Part shown: positions 33,354 through 40,684 of the stretch, one piece after another
Numbering within the stretch: position 1 is the first letter of the stretch
Layout: every line of letters starts with the position of its first letter
Assembly: GCA_964484385.1 (NCBI GenBank)
Contig: CAZAFV010000022.1
Location: forward strand, 1 to 42,171
Length of the DNA: 42,171 bases
From: Poriferisodalis sp964484385
Lineage (GTDB): Bacteria > Actinomycetota > Acidimicrobiia > Acidimicrobiales > Poriferisodalaceae
Direction: 5' to 3'
Translations under genes and position numbers: made by a program
Notes under the pieces: generated by a model
What the model saw: only the letters and a program-made list of their open reading frames with translations
The model's database searches: none
Told to the model about the DNA's origin: nothing

Positions 33354-33949
33354 GCGCCGCCGCCGAGCGCTGGGATGCCAAGTACGCCGACTGGCAGGAG
33401 CCAGGTCCGGCGTCGGACTTCATCACGGGCCACTCCCGGCTGTTAGCCGACTGCCCGACGGCTGTCGATCTGGCGGGCGGCGCAGGCGGCACGGCATTGT
33501 GGCTGGCTGCACAGGGCATCGACACCACGCTCGTCGACGTCTCCGATCGGGCACTGGAGATTGCCCGAAGCGCCGCGGCCGATCGGGATGTGCCGCTGCA
33601 GACGATCCGCACTGACCTCGAAGCCGATCCCGTGCCGACACCGGCCCAGTTGGGTCGGATTGCAGGCTTGGCGGTCCCTGATGGTGGCTGGCACGCGGCG
33701 GTGTGCACCAACTTCCTGTACCGACCCCTGCTGGGCGCGCTTCGCGACTTCCTCGTCCCCGGCGGCATCGCCTTCGTGCTGATCGCCACCGTCGACAACC
33801 TGCTCGTCAACGCGCGCCCGAGCCGCCCGTTCCTGGTGGAGCTAGGCGAGCTGCCCGAGCTGTGCATCGGCCTCGACACGATCAGCTTCGACGAGGGCTG
33901 GTTCGGCCAGCGCCATGAGGCACGCTTCGTCGCGAGCCGCCCGGGCTGA
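33350..33949 (+). CDS. Class I SAM-dependent methyltransferase (TehB-like)
   Basis: The 199-residue protein begins with RWDAKYADWQEPGPA, common to TehB/TPMT-like methyltransferases, and has motif I AVDLAGGAGGTALWLAAQG, an acidic residue after strand 2 (VDVSDRALEIAR) and a motif III-like LVPGGIAFVLI. The substrate is unknown; thiol, tellurite or small-molecule substrates occur in the group. The ATG overlaps the LivM stop (ATGA), so it is in the livHM transcript. A longer open frame upstream runs inside livM and is a shadow. Confidence 0.85.
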   Translation: MSAAAERWDAKYADWQEPGPASDFITGHSRLLADCPTAVDLAGGAGGTALWLAAQGIDTTLVDVSDRALEIARSAAADRDVPLQTIRTDLEADPVPTPAQLGRIAGLAVPDGGWHAAVCTNFLYRPLLGALRDFLVPGGIAFVLIATVDNLLVNARPSRPFLVELGELPELCIGLDTISFDEGWFGQRHEARFVASRPG

Positions 33950-34001
33950 GGCGCATCCGGCGGCGCGCCGGATGCAATCGGGCCCGACCCGACGGCAGCG
34001 C

Positions 34002-34838
34002 TCAGCCGAGCAGCCAATCCGCAGGGGTGATGTCCGCGTCGGCGTAGAGCCGCGACTGGAAGCGGCGCATGCCCGACAGCCAGCGGTCGATGTCGGATGC
34101 TTTGCGCTCGCGGTAGGTCTGCACCTCGGGGTGGGGCAGCACCAGGAAGCGCTCCTCGGCCATGGCCTCGATGACCGTGTCGGCCAGTTGGGCGGGCTGC
34201 AGGATGCCGTCGCCCGCAGCGGCGCCCGGCGTGCCTCGCTCCTGGTCGCCATCGCCGGTGCGGTCAGGGCTGTTGGCCAAAATGTTGGTCTCGACCGCCT
34301 GCGGGCACAGCATCGACACCACGATGCCCTTATCGCCGTAGGTGATCGCGAGGAATTCGCCCAGCGACACCGCGGCGGCCTTGGTGACGGCATATTGCAT
34401 TGAGCCGAGTTGGGTCAACAGGCCGGCCGCTGAGGCCGTGTTCAACAGGTAACCGCCGCCGCGCTCAACCATCACCGGCACCGCCGCGCGTGCCGCATAC
34501 ACGTGGGACATCACGTGCACTTCCCACATGCGCTGGATCTCGTCGTTCGCCGCTTCCAAGCCGCCCTGGGTCACATAGCCGGCGTTGGAGACGAACACGT
34601 CGAGCGCACCGTGCGCTGCGACGGTGTCGGCGACTACCGCCTTGATGGCGTCCTCGTCGGTGACGTCGAGCCCGACGGCTGTGCCGCCCACCCGATCAGC
34701 CACCGCCTGCGCGCCGGCCTCGTCACGGTCGACGACCACCAGTGCCCGCGCCCCTTCTGCCTTGAATCGCTCGATGAGCGCTTCCCCGATTCCGCTCGCG
34801 CCGCCAGTGACGACAGCGACCTTTCCAGCAAGTTCCAT
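34002..34838 (-). CDS. Short-chain dehydrogenase/reductase (SDR)
   Basis: The 278-residue protein has the classical SDR set: TGGASGIG (residues 11-18), Asp37 at the end of strand 2 (favouring NAD over NADP), NAG (85-87), Ser136 and Tyr149-x3-Lys153. The asparagine of the catalytic tetrad, usually VN in helix 4, is His108 here (EVHVMSHVY). The C-terminal third has a DGDQERGTPGAA insert. The ATG at 34838 is chosen because a TACGCT box lies 8 nt upstream; longer frames upstream run into the divergent CoA transferase. It probably oxidises or reduces an alcohol or 3-hydroxyacyl group; the substrate is unknown. Confidence 0.88.
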   Translation of the reverse strand: MELAGKVAVVTGGASGIGEALIERFKAEGARALVVVDRDEAGAQAVADRVGGTAVGLDVTDEDAIKAVVADTVAAHGALDVFVSNAGYVTQGGLEAANDEIQRMWEVHVMSHVYAARAAVPVMVERGGGYLLNTASAAGLLTQLGSMQYAVTKAAAVSLGEFLAITYGDKGIVVSMLCPQAVETNILANSPDRTGDGDQERGTPGAAAGDGILQPAQLADTVIEAMAEERFLVLPHPEVQTYRERKASDIDRWLSGMRRFQSRLYADADITPADWLLG

Positions 34839-34846
34839 GGCCCGGC

Positions 34847-34852
34847 AGCGTA
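34847..34852 (-). promoter_or_regulatory. -10 element for the SDR gene
   Basis: TACGCT on the minus strand ends 8 nt before the SDR ATG, which has no ribosome-binding site. It lies in the 52-bp divergent gap with the CoA transferase. Confidence 0.45.
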
Positions 34853-34890
34853 ATCTCGCGGCTCGGACTCGACGCTGGCTTGGAGGTCCG

Positions 34891-36123
34891 ATGGCAGCAC
34901 CGTTGGACGATGTGAAGGTGATCGAGGTGGACAGCTGGATGGCTACGCCCTCGGCGGGCGCGATCCTGGCCGACCTCGGCGCCGATGTCATCAAGGTGGA
35001 GCCGCTCGAGGGCGACCCGATGCGGGGCTACAGCCGCCCGGCGAAGCTGCCGCCGGCGATCAAGGACTACGACTTCCAGTTCGACGTGGACAACCGCGGC
35101 AAGCGCTCGATCGCGGTGGACCTGGGCTCGCCGCAGGGTCAGCAGGTGGTCCACCGGCTCATCGCCGGAGCGGACGTGTTCATGTGCAATCTGCTCGTCC
35201 ACCGCCAGGAGCGATTCGGCCTCGACTCGGCCACGGTGACGGCGGTCAACCCGCGCATCGTGCACGCCACGCTGACGGGCTACGGCACCTCCGGTCCCGA
35301 GGCGTGGCGCCCTGGCTACGACGTCACCGCATTCTTCGGCCGATCGGGCATCTACGACGCCATGCGGGAAGGACCCGACGGCGCAGTGCCGATGGCGCGC
35401 CCCGCCCAAGGCGACCACACCACGGGTCTGGCGCTGGTGAGTGCTGTGCTGGCGGCCCTGCGGCTGGCCGAACGCACCGGCGAGGCTCAGGTCGTCGAGA
35501 CATCGCTCTACGAGACCGCGGTGTGGACCCAGGCGTCCGACTACGCCATCACCGCCGTCGACAGGGCGCCGCTGCGCCAGCGTGCCCGGGAGAACATGAT
35601 CGTCCCCACCGCCAACCGCTACCCCTGCGGCGACGGCAAGTGGGTGGTGCTCAATATGCCCGCCGAGAGCGCCTGGCCTTTGCTGTGCCGGGTCATCGAG
35701 CGGCTCGACTGGATCGACGACGAGCGCTTTGCCGATATCCGCGGCCGGTTCGCCCACATGCCCGAGATCGTGGCCGGCATCGACGAGGCGCTCGCGCACC
35801 GCACCCGCGACGAGTGGGGCGAGATCTTCGATGCCGAGGGAATCATCTGGGGACCGGTGCTGGGCCTGCACGAAGTCGCCGACGATCCCCAAGCCGAGGC
35901 GCTCGGCCTCTTCCCCACGCTGGAAAGTCCCGACATCGGCCCCTACCGCAGCGTCGGCATCCCGATGCGATTCGCCAACGCCGAAGTCGGCCCCCGCGGC
36001 CCCTCGCCCAAGCTGGGCGCCGATACACGCGAGGTACTCGCCGCCGCCGGCCTGTCCGATAACGAGATCGACGGACTCATCGCCGATGACGCCGTGCGCG
36101 AGGCGCAAGAGCGCCGCGTCTAA
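34891..36123 (+). CDS. CaiB/BaiF family (type III) CoA transferase
   Basis: The 410-residue protein has LDDVKVIEVDSWMATPSAGAILADLGADVIKVE at the start and the expected catalytic aspartate Asp144 in PGYDVTAFFGRSG. It differs from the first CoA transferase (6809) through most of its length, so it is not a recent duplicate. The ATG has a strong GGAGG close upstream; the frame is open further but that part lies over the divergent SDR gene. As with other family members the acid substrate cannot be read from sequence. It is followed 39 bp later by the USP-like/receiver gene. Confidence 0.9.
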   Translation: MAAPLDDVKVIEVDSWMATPSAGAILADLGADVIKVEPLEGDPMRGYSRPAKLPPAIKDYDFQFDVDNRGKRSIAVDLGSPQGQQVVHRLIAGADVFMCNLLVHRQERFGLDSATVTAVNPRIVHATLTGYGTSGPEAWRPGYDVTAFFGRSGIYDAMREGPDGAVPMARPAQGDHTTGLALVSAVLAALRLAERTGEAQVVETSLYETAVWTQASDYAITAVDRAPLRQRARENMIVPTANRYPCGDGKWVVLNMPAESAWPLLCRVIERLDWIDDERFADIRGRFAHMPEIVAGIDEALAHRTRDEWGEIFDAEGIIWGPVLGLHEVADDPQAEALGLFPTLESPDIGPYRSVGIPMRFANAEVGPRGPSPKLGADTREVLAAAGLSDNEIDGLIADDAVREAQERRV

Positions 36124-36162
36124 GTTCGCTTTCACAGACCGCTCAACGAGGAGGCGCCCGGA

Positions 36163-37008
36163 ATGCGACACGTCTTGATCGTGGCCAACCAAACCCTCGT
36201 CGGCAGCCACCTGCACGAGCGCGTGGAGCACATCCTGGCCGTCGATCCCGAGACCCGGTTTCACATTGTCGTGCCTGCGACAGGTGCGAACGGTCCTGAT
36301 CCTGCGCGGGCGCTCGCCGGTGCACGCCGCCGGCTCAGCCAGGCGTTCGAGGCGCTCGACGACATCGGTGCCCGGGTCACCGGCGAAGTCGGCCCCGCGC
36401 ACCCGGTGGTGGCGGTCAACCTGGCCATTGACCGGCTGAATCCCGACCTCATCATCTTGAGCACGTTGCCCGCCGGCGCCAGCAGGTGGCTGCATCTCGA
36501 CCTGCCCCATCGGCTGCAGCGGCGCTTCGGCGTTCCCGTTGAGCACGTCTCGGCGGAGACGCAGACCGTCGACCGGGCGGGCACCTTCGAGCCGCCGGTC
36601 ATCCACGCTCCCGACGACACGGTTCATGTGCTGCTGGCCGAGGAGAACCAGCACGACGTCGACGTGATCACCATGGCGCTCGCCGAGGCCGGCACCCGCA
36701 ACCAGCTTCGTGTGGCCCATGACGGCGCCAACGCCCTGGCGTTCATGCGTGCGGTAGGTCCGTCAGAGATCGATCTCGTCTTGTTCGACTTGAAGCTGCC
36801 GGTGGTCAGCGGGTTCGACCTGCTCGCCGAGACGCGTGCCGCCGACGAATTCGACAAGGTGATGATGGTTGCGCTCACCACCGACGAGGCCGCCGACGAC
36901 CGTGCCCGCGCGTATGACCTCGGCGCGGACGCCTTCGTGATGAAGCGGCCCGACTACAGCCAGATGGCCCACGTCATCGACGACCTGCTGGCCGAGGTCG
37001 CCGGTTGA
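36163..37008 (+). CDS. USP-like domain fused to a CheY-type receiver domain
   Basis: The 281-residue protein has two parts. Residues 1 to about 130 (MRHVLIVANQTLVGSHLHE... LIILSTLPAGASRWLHLDLPHRL) resemble a universal-stress-like domain found as a separate protein in Actinobacteria. Residues about 150-281 form a receiver domain with an acidic pair (LLAEEN), phospho-acceptor Asp in VLFDLKLPVVSG, Thr in VALTT and Lys in FVMKRP, all the residues needed for phosphorylation. There is no DNA-binding or enzymatic output domain. A GAGGAGG ribosome-binding site precedes the ATG, and TAAGTT at 36121-36126 could be its -10. No histidine kinase is nearby. Function is unknown; single-domain receiver signalling is inference. 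Confidence 0.85.
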   Translation: MRHVLIVANQTLVGSHLHERVEHILAVDPETRFHIVVPATGANGPDPARALAGARRRLSQAFEALDDIGARVTGEVGPAHPVVAVNLAIDRLNPDLIILSTLPAGASRWLHLDLPHRLQRRFGVPVEHVSAETQTVDRAGTFEPPVIHAPDDTVHVLLAEENQHDVDVITMALAEAGTRNQLRVAHDGANALAFMRAVGPSEIDLVLFDLKLPVVSGFDLLAETRAADEFDKVMMVALTTDEAADDRARAYDLGADAFVMKRPDYSQMAHVIDDLLAEVAG

Positions 37009-37037
37009 CCGCCGATCGGATTCCTCTCCTGCCCGCG

Positions 37038-37086
37038 ATCACAAATCGGTTGCGATGCGGGACAATGCAGCTATGACATTTGTGAT
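37038..37086. repeat. Nine-base inverted repeat with 31-nt spacer
   Basis: ATCACAAAT (37038-37046) and ATTTGTGAT (37078-37086) are exact reverse complements. They flank a GACAAT hexamer and a tiny open frame in the gap between convergent genes. They could be an operator or a hairpin. Confidence 0.4.
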
Positions 37087-37117
37087 GCTGACGCTGATCG
37101 GAACCGGCGTCTTCTAG
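37073..37117 (+). CDS. Possible 14-residue hydrophobic micropeptide
   Basis: An ATG at 37073 opens MTFVMLTLIGTGVF and closes with TAG. A GACAAT hexamer ends 6 nt upstream (37061-37066), the spacing seen for leaderless genes here. There is no ribosome-binding site and no recognised family. Nothing but position and hydrophobic content supports translation. Confidence 0.2.
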   Translation: MTFVMLTLIGTGVF

Positions 37118-37143
37118 GACCGCCGCAACGTCGCCGGTCGCGT

Positions 37144-38109
37144 TCAGTGACCGGCGGCACGGGCGGCGTTCATGCCGCCTGGGAAGCCGATCTCGGCGGG
37201 GGCCTCAACCTGGCTCTGCAATACCCAGCCGAGCAGGCCGTGCCGATCGCAGATAGCCGTGTGCGTGCCCGCCAGTCCCTGCGGCGCCACCACCGTGGCC
37301 GCGTCGAAGTAGAACCACTCCCCCGCCGGCACGCGCAGCAGCTGCAGCGTCACGTCGGTGTTGATGTAGGCGCCACCAGACGGCGAGAAGTCCCACCCCA
37401 CAGCCGCGCCGAGATCGGCCAGGGTCGCAACCCGTACCAGCGGTGATGTCTCCTCACCGGCCATGAACGGATGGTCCAACCGCAGCCACGTACGACCAGG
37501 GCCCGGCTCCTCCGTCGAGCCGCCGACGAAGCGAAAATCCACGGCGTCGGCGTTGAAGCCGGGACGCGGGTAGTCGATGTCGGGATTGGCTCCGGGGTCC
37601 GCGCGCTCGGCCGGGATCGGCGGCAGTGATTGCCCGTCACCCCCAGGGTCGTCCGACATCACGGTGGGGGTCAGCCATTGCGAGGTCGCCCGCGCCACCA
37701 AGCGCCCGCCCCCCTGGTGGCCCGACCCATCAGCGGCGGACCCCGAGCCGGCCGCTCCCGGTACCTCGCGCACCTCCGCATCGACCAGCGCAGTCCGCTT
37801 GCCACCCTTCACGATGGTTGCAGTGACCTCATATGTCGCCATCGGCATGCCGGAGAGGATCTCCACGGTCAACCGGCTGCACACCTGCGCAATACCGAGC
37901 TGCCGCTGCTCGCGCTCCACCGCCCAGCCCAGCAGGCCGCCGATGGCACCGCCGTGCATCACCTGGTGCGCCCATGGACCGCGCGTCAGCTCGGTCGCGC
38001 GCACACCGCCAGCCTCCGGCACGAAGAGCGCGGGCGGCATCACCCCCTGGGGCGACGGTTGGGGGGAGTAGGAGTTCGCGCTACTCGGCTCAGATCCGAT
38101 GTTCGCCAC
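37144..38109 (-). CDS. Acyl-CoA thioesterase, double hot-dog (TesB-like) family
   Basis: The 321-residue protein has the TesB-type opening region TRGPWAHQVMHGGAIGGLLGWAVER, in which a hot-dog domain meets the long helix, and a second half with the family's AYINTDVTLQLLRVPAGEWFYFDAAT and GLAGTHTAICDRHGLLG. It should hydrolyse acyl-CoA to free acid and CoA. Two glycine- and proline-rich linkers (about residues 120-135 and 153-170) lengthen the middle. The GTG start has TAGCTT 6 nt upstream and no ribosome-binding site. It is divergent from the TRAP genes. Chain-length preference is unknown. Confidence 0.82.
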   Translation of the reverse strand: MANIGSEPSSANSYSPQPSPQGVMPPALFVPEAGGVRATELTRGPWAHQVMHGGAIGGLLGWAVEREQRQLGIAQVCSRLTVEILSGMPMATYEVTATIVKGGKRTALVDAEVREVPGAAGSGSAADGSGHQGGGRLVARATSQWLTPTVMSDDPGGDGQSLPPIPAERADPGANPDIDYPRPGFNADAVDFRFVGGSTEEPGPGRTWLRLDHPFMAGEETSPLVRVATLADLGAAVGWDFSPSGGAYINTDVTLQLLRVPAGEWFYFDAATVVAPQGLAGTHTAICDRHGLLGWVLQSQVEAPAEIGFPGGMNAARAAGH

Positions 38110-38115
38110 GGCGAC

Positions 38116-38121
38116 AAGCTA
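38116..38121 (-). promoter_or_regulatory. -10 element for the thioesterase gene
   Basis: TAGCTT on the minus strand ends 6 nt before the GTG at 38109. It lies in the 82-bp divergent gap with the TRAP operon. Confidence 0.45.
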
Positions 38122-38191
38122 GGTGGCAGGATGTTGGATCGCCTGTTTTCGCGTTCGAGCGACGCAGGCGAGCAACAGGGGAAGGGGCGAC

Positions 38192-39016
38192 GTGACCGAC
38201 ACTGCCGCGGCCCCTCTCCACGCACCGCCAGTGGCCACAGCGAGGCCATGGTGGGCGCGCCTGCATCCGATCGGCTGGCTGGCGGGCGCCACGATTGTCT
38301 TTGCAGTCGGGGCCCGGCTGTTCTGGGACACCGGATACTGGATCGGCAACCTGGTGTGGTGGAACTGGCTGGTGCTGGCGGGCGCGCTGGTCATGGGCCT
38401 CTGGCACGAAGGGCTGGACCGGCTCCGCAGAGGCGTGGAGTCGATCGCTACATTCAGCTTGACCGTGGCGTGGATCCTGGCGTGGGCGGTCTTCCTGCTG
38501 CAGCTGTTCAACGTCATCACCCGCTACGGCAATGATCTCGTCGAGACCGACATCCTCTTCGGCGAGACCACCAGCCTGGCGTGGCAGTCGTTCGCGCTGA
38601 TGTTCCTGCTCGCCATCAACTTCGGCGTGCGCGACGGCGTGAACCCGCGCATCGACTTCTGGTGGGCCAACTTCAGCGCCAAGCGCAAGGCCTGGCTCGA
38701 CTTCGTCATTCATTCGGCGCTGCTGCTGCCGTTCATCATCATGGCCATCCGGATACTCAGGGGCTATGCGGCCACCTCGCTGGGCCGCCGGCACAACGGC
38801 GAGTGGCCGAGCAGCTGGCGGGTCTGGGAGACGTGGGAAGAGGGCGTCGATGCCGGCAGCCTCCCGGTGGGGCCGATCAAGGTGATGATCCTCGTTGCGT
38901 TCATCCTGTTCGGCCTGCAGATCCTTGCCGAGATGATCAAGACCGGCTTTGTGATGATCGGCGACGACGAGAAGGGCGACCTCGTCGAGCACGAGTCGCC
39001 GCTGCGCGTCGAGTAG
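38192..39016 (+). CDS. TRAP transporter small permease (DctQ-type), enlarged
   Basis: The 274-residue membrane protein is encoded directly before a DctM-type permease. It has hydrophobic segments at about residues 25-45, 53-71, 82-110, 125-147, 165-185 and 229-252. Six segments exceed the four of a standard DctQ; enlarged versions occur in the keto-acid/mannitol-chloroaromatic TRAP group. Recognisable parts include LQLFNVITRYG and PRIDFWWANFSAKRKAWLDFV. The GTG at 38192 has AAGGGG about 6 nt upstream. With DctM it forms the Na+-coupled membrane part of the transporter. The next gene follows after 7 bp. Confidence 0.82.
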   Translation: MTDTAAAPLHAPPVATARPWWARLHPIGWLAGATIVFAVGARLFWDTGYWIGNLVWWNWLVLAGALVMGLWHEGLDRLRRGVESIATFSLTVAWILAWAVFLLQLFNVITRYGNDLVETDILFGETTSLAWQSFALMFLLAINFGVRDGVNPRIDFWWANFSAKRKAWLDFVIHSALLLPFIIMAIRILRGYAATSLGRRHNGEWPSSWRVWETWEEGVDAGSLPVGPIKVMILVAFILFGLQILAEMIKTGFVMIGDDEKGDLVEHESPLRVE

Positions 39017-39023
39017 CCCCCTC

Positions 39024-40592
39024 ATGAGCGAACTCTTGGCCATCTTCGGCATGGATACGGGCGTCTTCCTGGCCCTGACGATGTTCGTCGTCTTCATGGG
39101 CATGATCCTCACCGGCTACAACGTCGCATTCTCGTTTGCCGCGACGGCCTTGGCGTTTGCATTCATCGGCGATCTCACCGGGTCGTTCAACACCGCCACG
39201 CTGAACACGCTGCCGGCGCGCTGGTTCGTGAACATCAGCGACCCGGTGCTGCTCGCGGTGCCGCTGTTCGTGCTGATGGGCGCGATCCTGGAGCGATCCG
39301 GCATGGCCGAGCGGCTGCTGAACGCGGTCGGCATGCTGATGGGCGCTTTGCGCGGCGGCGTGGCCGCTGCGGTGGTGCTGGTGGGCACGCTGCTGGCTGC
39401 AGCGACCGGCGTGGTGGCGGCGACCGTCATCGTGATGGGCCTTCTGTCGCTGCCGGCGATGGTGCGGCTGGGCTACGACAACAAGCTCTCGACAGGTGCC
39501 ATCACCGCCTCAGGCACGCTCGCGCAATTGCTGCCGCCCAGCATCGTGCTGATCCTGCTGGCCCAGCAGATGGGCGTCGGCATCCTGGGCCTGTTCGCCG
39601 GCGCGCTGCTGCCCGGCCTGATGCTCAGCGGCCTGTATGTGGCGTACGTGCTGGTGGTGTCGTGGTGGAAGCCCGACCTGGGCCCGGCCATGCCGGTCGA
39701 GGAACGCAAGCTGGAAGGCAACCCGTCGATCCAGACCAAGCTGCTGATTGCAGCCCTGCTGGGCTTCATGGTGGGCTGCGTGATGCTGCTCGCCAATCTG
39801 CGCGTGGCAGCCATCGCAGCAGTGCTGGTGATGCTCGCGAGCTTCGCGATCATGGCGTTCGCCCGGATGCTGGCGTGCGAGGTGCTCATCGCCATCGTGC
39901 CGATCGTGGTGCTCATCCTCGGCGTGCTGGTCTCGATCTTCCAAGGAATCGCCACGCCGTCAGAGTCGGGTGCCGTCGGCGTGTTCGGCGCGCTCGCTCT
40001 CACCGGCTTGAACTGGCTCTTTGATCGCCTGCTCATGCGCGAGGGCGCCACCCACATCACACCCCAGTGGCGACTCAGCCGTGCTGCTGCCGTGCAGGCG
40101 GGCAAGTCGACCGCCAGCGTGGTGGTGCTGGTGATGACGCTGCTGTTCAGCTCCACCTTCTTCAGCGCCATGTTCTTCCAGCTCGGCGGGTCCGATCAGA
40201 CCTCCGAATGGCTCACCTCGATCGGCGGCGGCAAGCTGGGCTTCGTCCTCGTCGCGATGGTCGCTGTCTTCCTGCTGGGCATCAACCTGGAGTTCCTCGA
40301 GATCACCTTCATCGTGGTGCCCATCTTCGTCCCGGCCATGGAAGTGCTGGGTTTCACCCAGGACGAGAAGATCTGGTTCGCCGTGATGATGGCGGTGAAC
40401 CTGAACATGGCGTTCATCTCGCCGCCGGTGGGCTTCTCGCTGTTCTACCTGCAGAGCGTGGCCCCGCCCGAAGTGCGCACCGCCGACATCCACAAGGGCG
40501 CCATCCCGTTCATGGGGCTCCAATCCGTCGCGCTGGTCATCCTCGGCGTGTTCCCGGGCATCGTGTACACGTCGCTCGAGTTGTTCAGTTAG
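39024..40592 (+). CDS. TRAP transporter large permease (DctM-type)
   Basis: The 522-residue polytopic protein has the DctM hallmarks LLAVPLFVLMGAILERSG, an AAATGVVAATVIVMG stretch, GAITASGTLAQLLPPSIVLILLAQQMGV and, late, EITFIVVPIFVPAME with a FISPPVGFSLFYLQSVAPPEV end. It is the ion-coupled transport subunit that moves substrate delivered by the binding protein. A roughly 90-residue extra section in the middle (GCVMLLANLRVAAIAAVLVM and around) makes it longer than a 430-residue DctM, as in the keto-acid/lactate group. Start ATG 39024 is 7 bp after the small permease stop. Confidence 0.92.
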   Translation: MSELLAIFGMDTGVFLALTMFVVFMGMILTGYNVAFSFAATALAFAFIGDLTGSFNTATLNTLPARWFVNISDPVLLAVPLFVLMGAILERSGMAERLLNAVGMLMGALRGGVAAAVVLVGTLLAAATGVVAATVIVMGLLSLPAMVRLGYDNKLSTGAITASGTLAQLLPPSIVLILLAQQMGVGILGLFAGALLPGLMLSGLYVAYVLVVSWWKPDLGPAMPVEERKLEGNPSIQTKLLIAALLGFMVGCVMLLANLRVAAIAAVLVMLASFAIMAFARMLACEVLIAIVPIVVLILGVLVSIFQGIATPSESGAVGVFGALALTGLNWLFDRLLMREGATHITPQWRLSRAAAVQAGKSTASVVVLVMTLLFSSTFFSAMFFQLGGSDQTSEWLTSIGGGKLGFVLVAMVAVFLLGINLEFLEITFIVVPIFVPAMEVLGFTQDEKIWFAVMMAVNLNMAFISPPVGFSLFYLQSVAPPEVRTADIHKGAIPFMGLQSVALVILGVFPGIVYTSLELFS

Positions 40593-40628
40593 CCGCGGCA
40601 GCCCGTCAGGCGTGCTTGCGGCGCGTGC

Positions 40629-40634
40629 TAGTTT
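40629..40634 (+). promoter_or_regulatory. Possible -10 element for dctP
   Basis: TAGTTT about 50 nt upstream of the dctP ATG in the 92-bp gap after dctM. A separate promoter would let the binding protein be made in excess. No -35 box is evident. Confidence 0.35.
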
Positions 40635-40684
40635 CGCGCCGAGTAGTCGGCGCGGTTCTGCGCGCCTGCGGGGAGGCACTGCCA

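Noticed and set aside
34723..36720. A 665-codon open frame on the minus strand
   Set aside because: It is antisense to the CoA transferase and the USP-like/receiver gene and has no recognisable domain.
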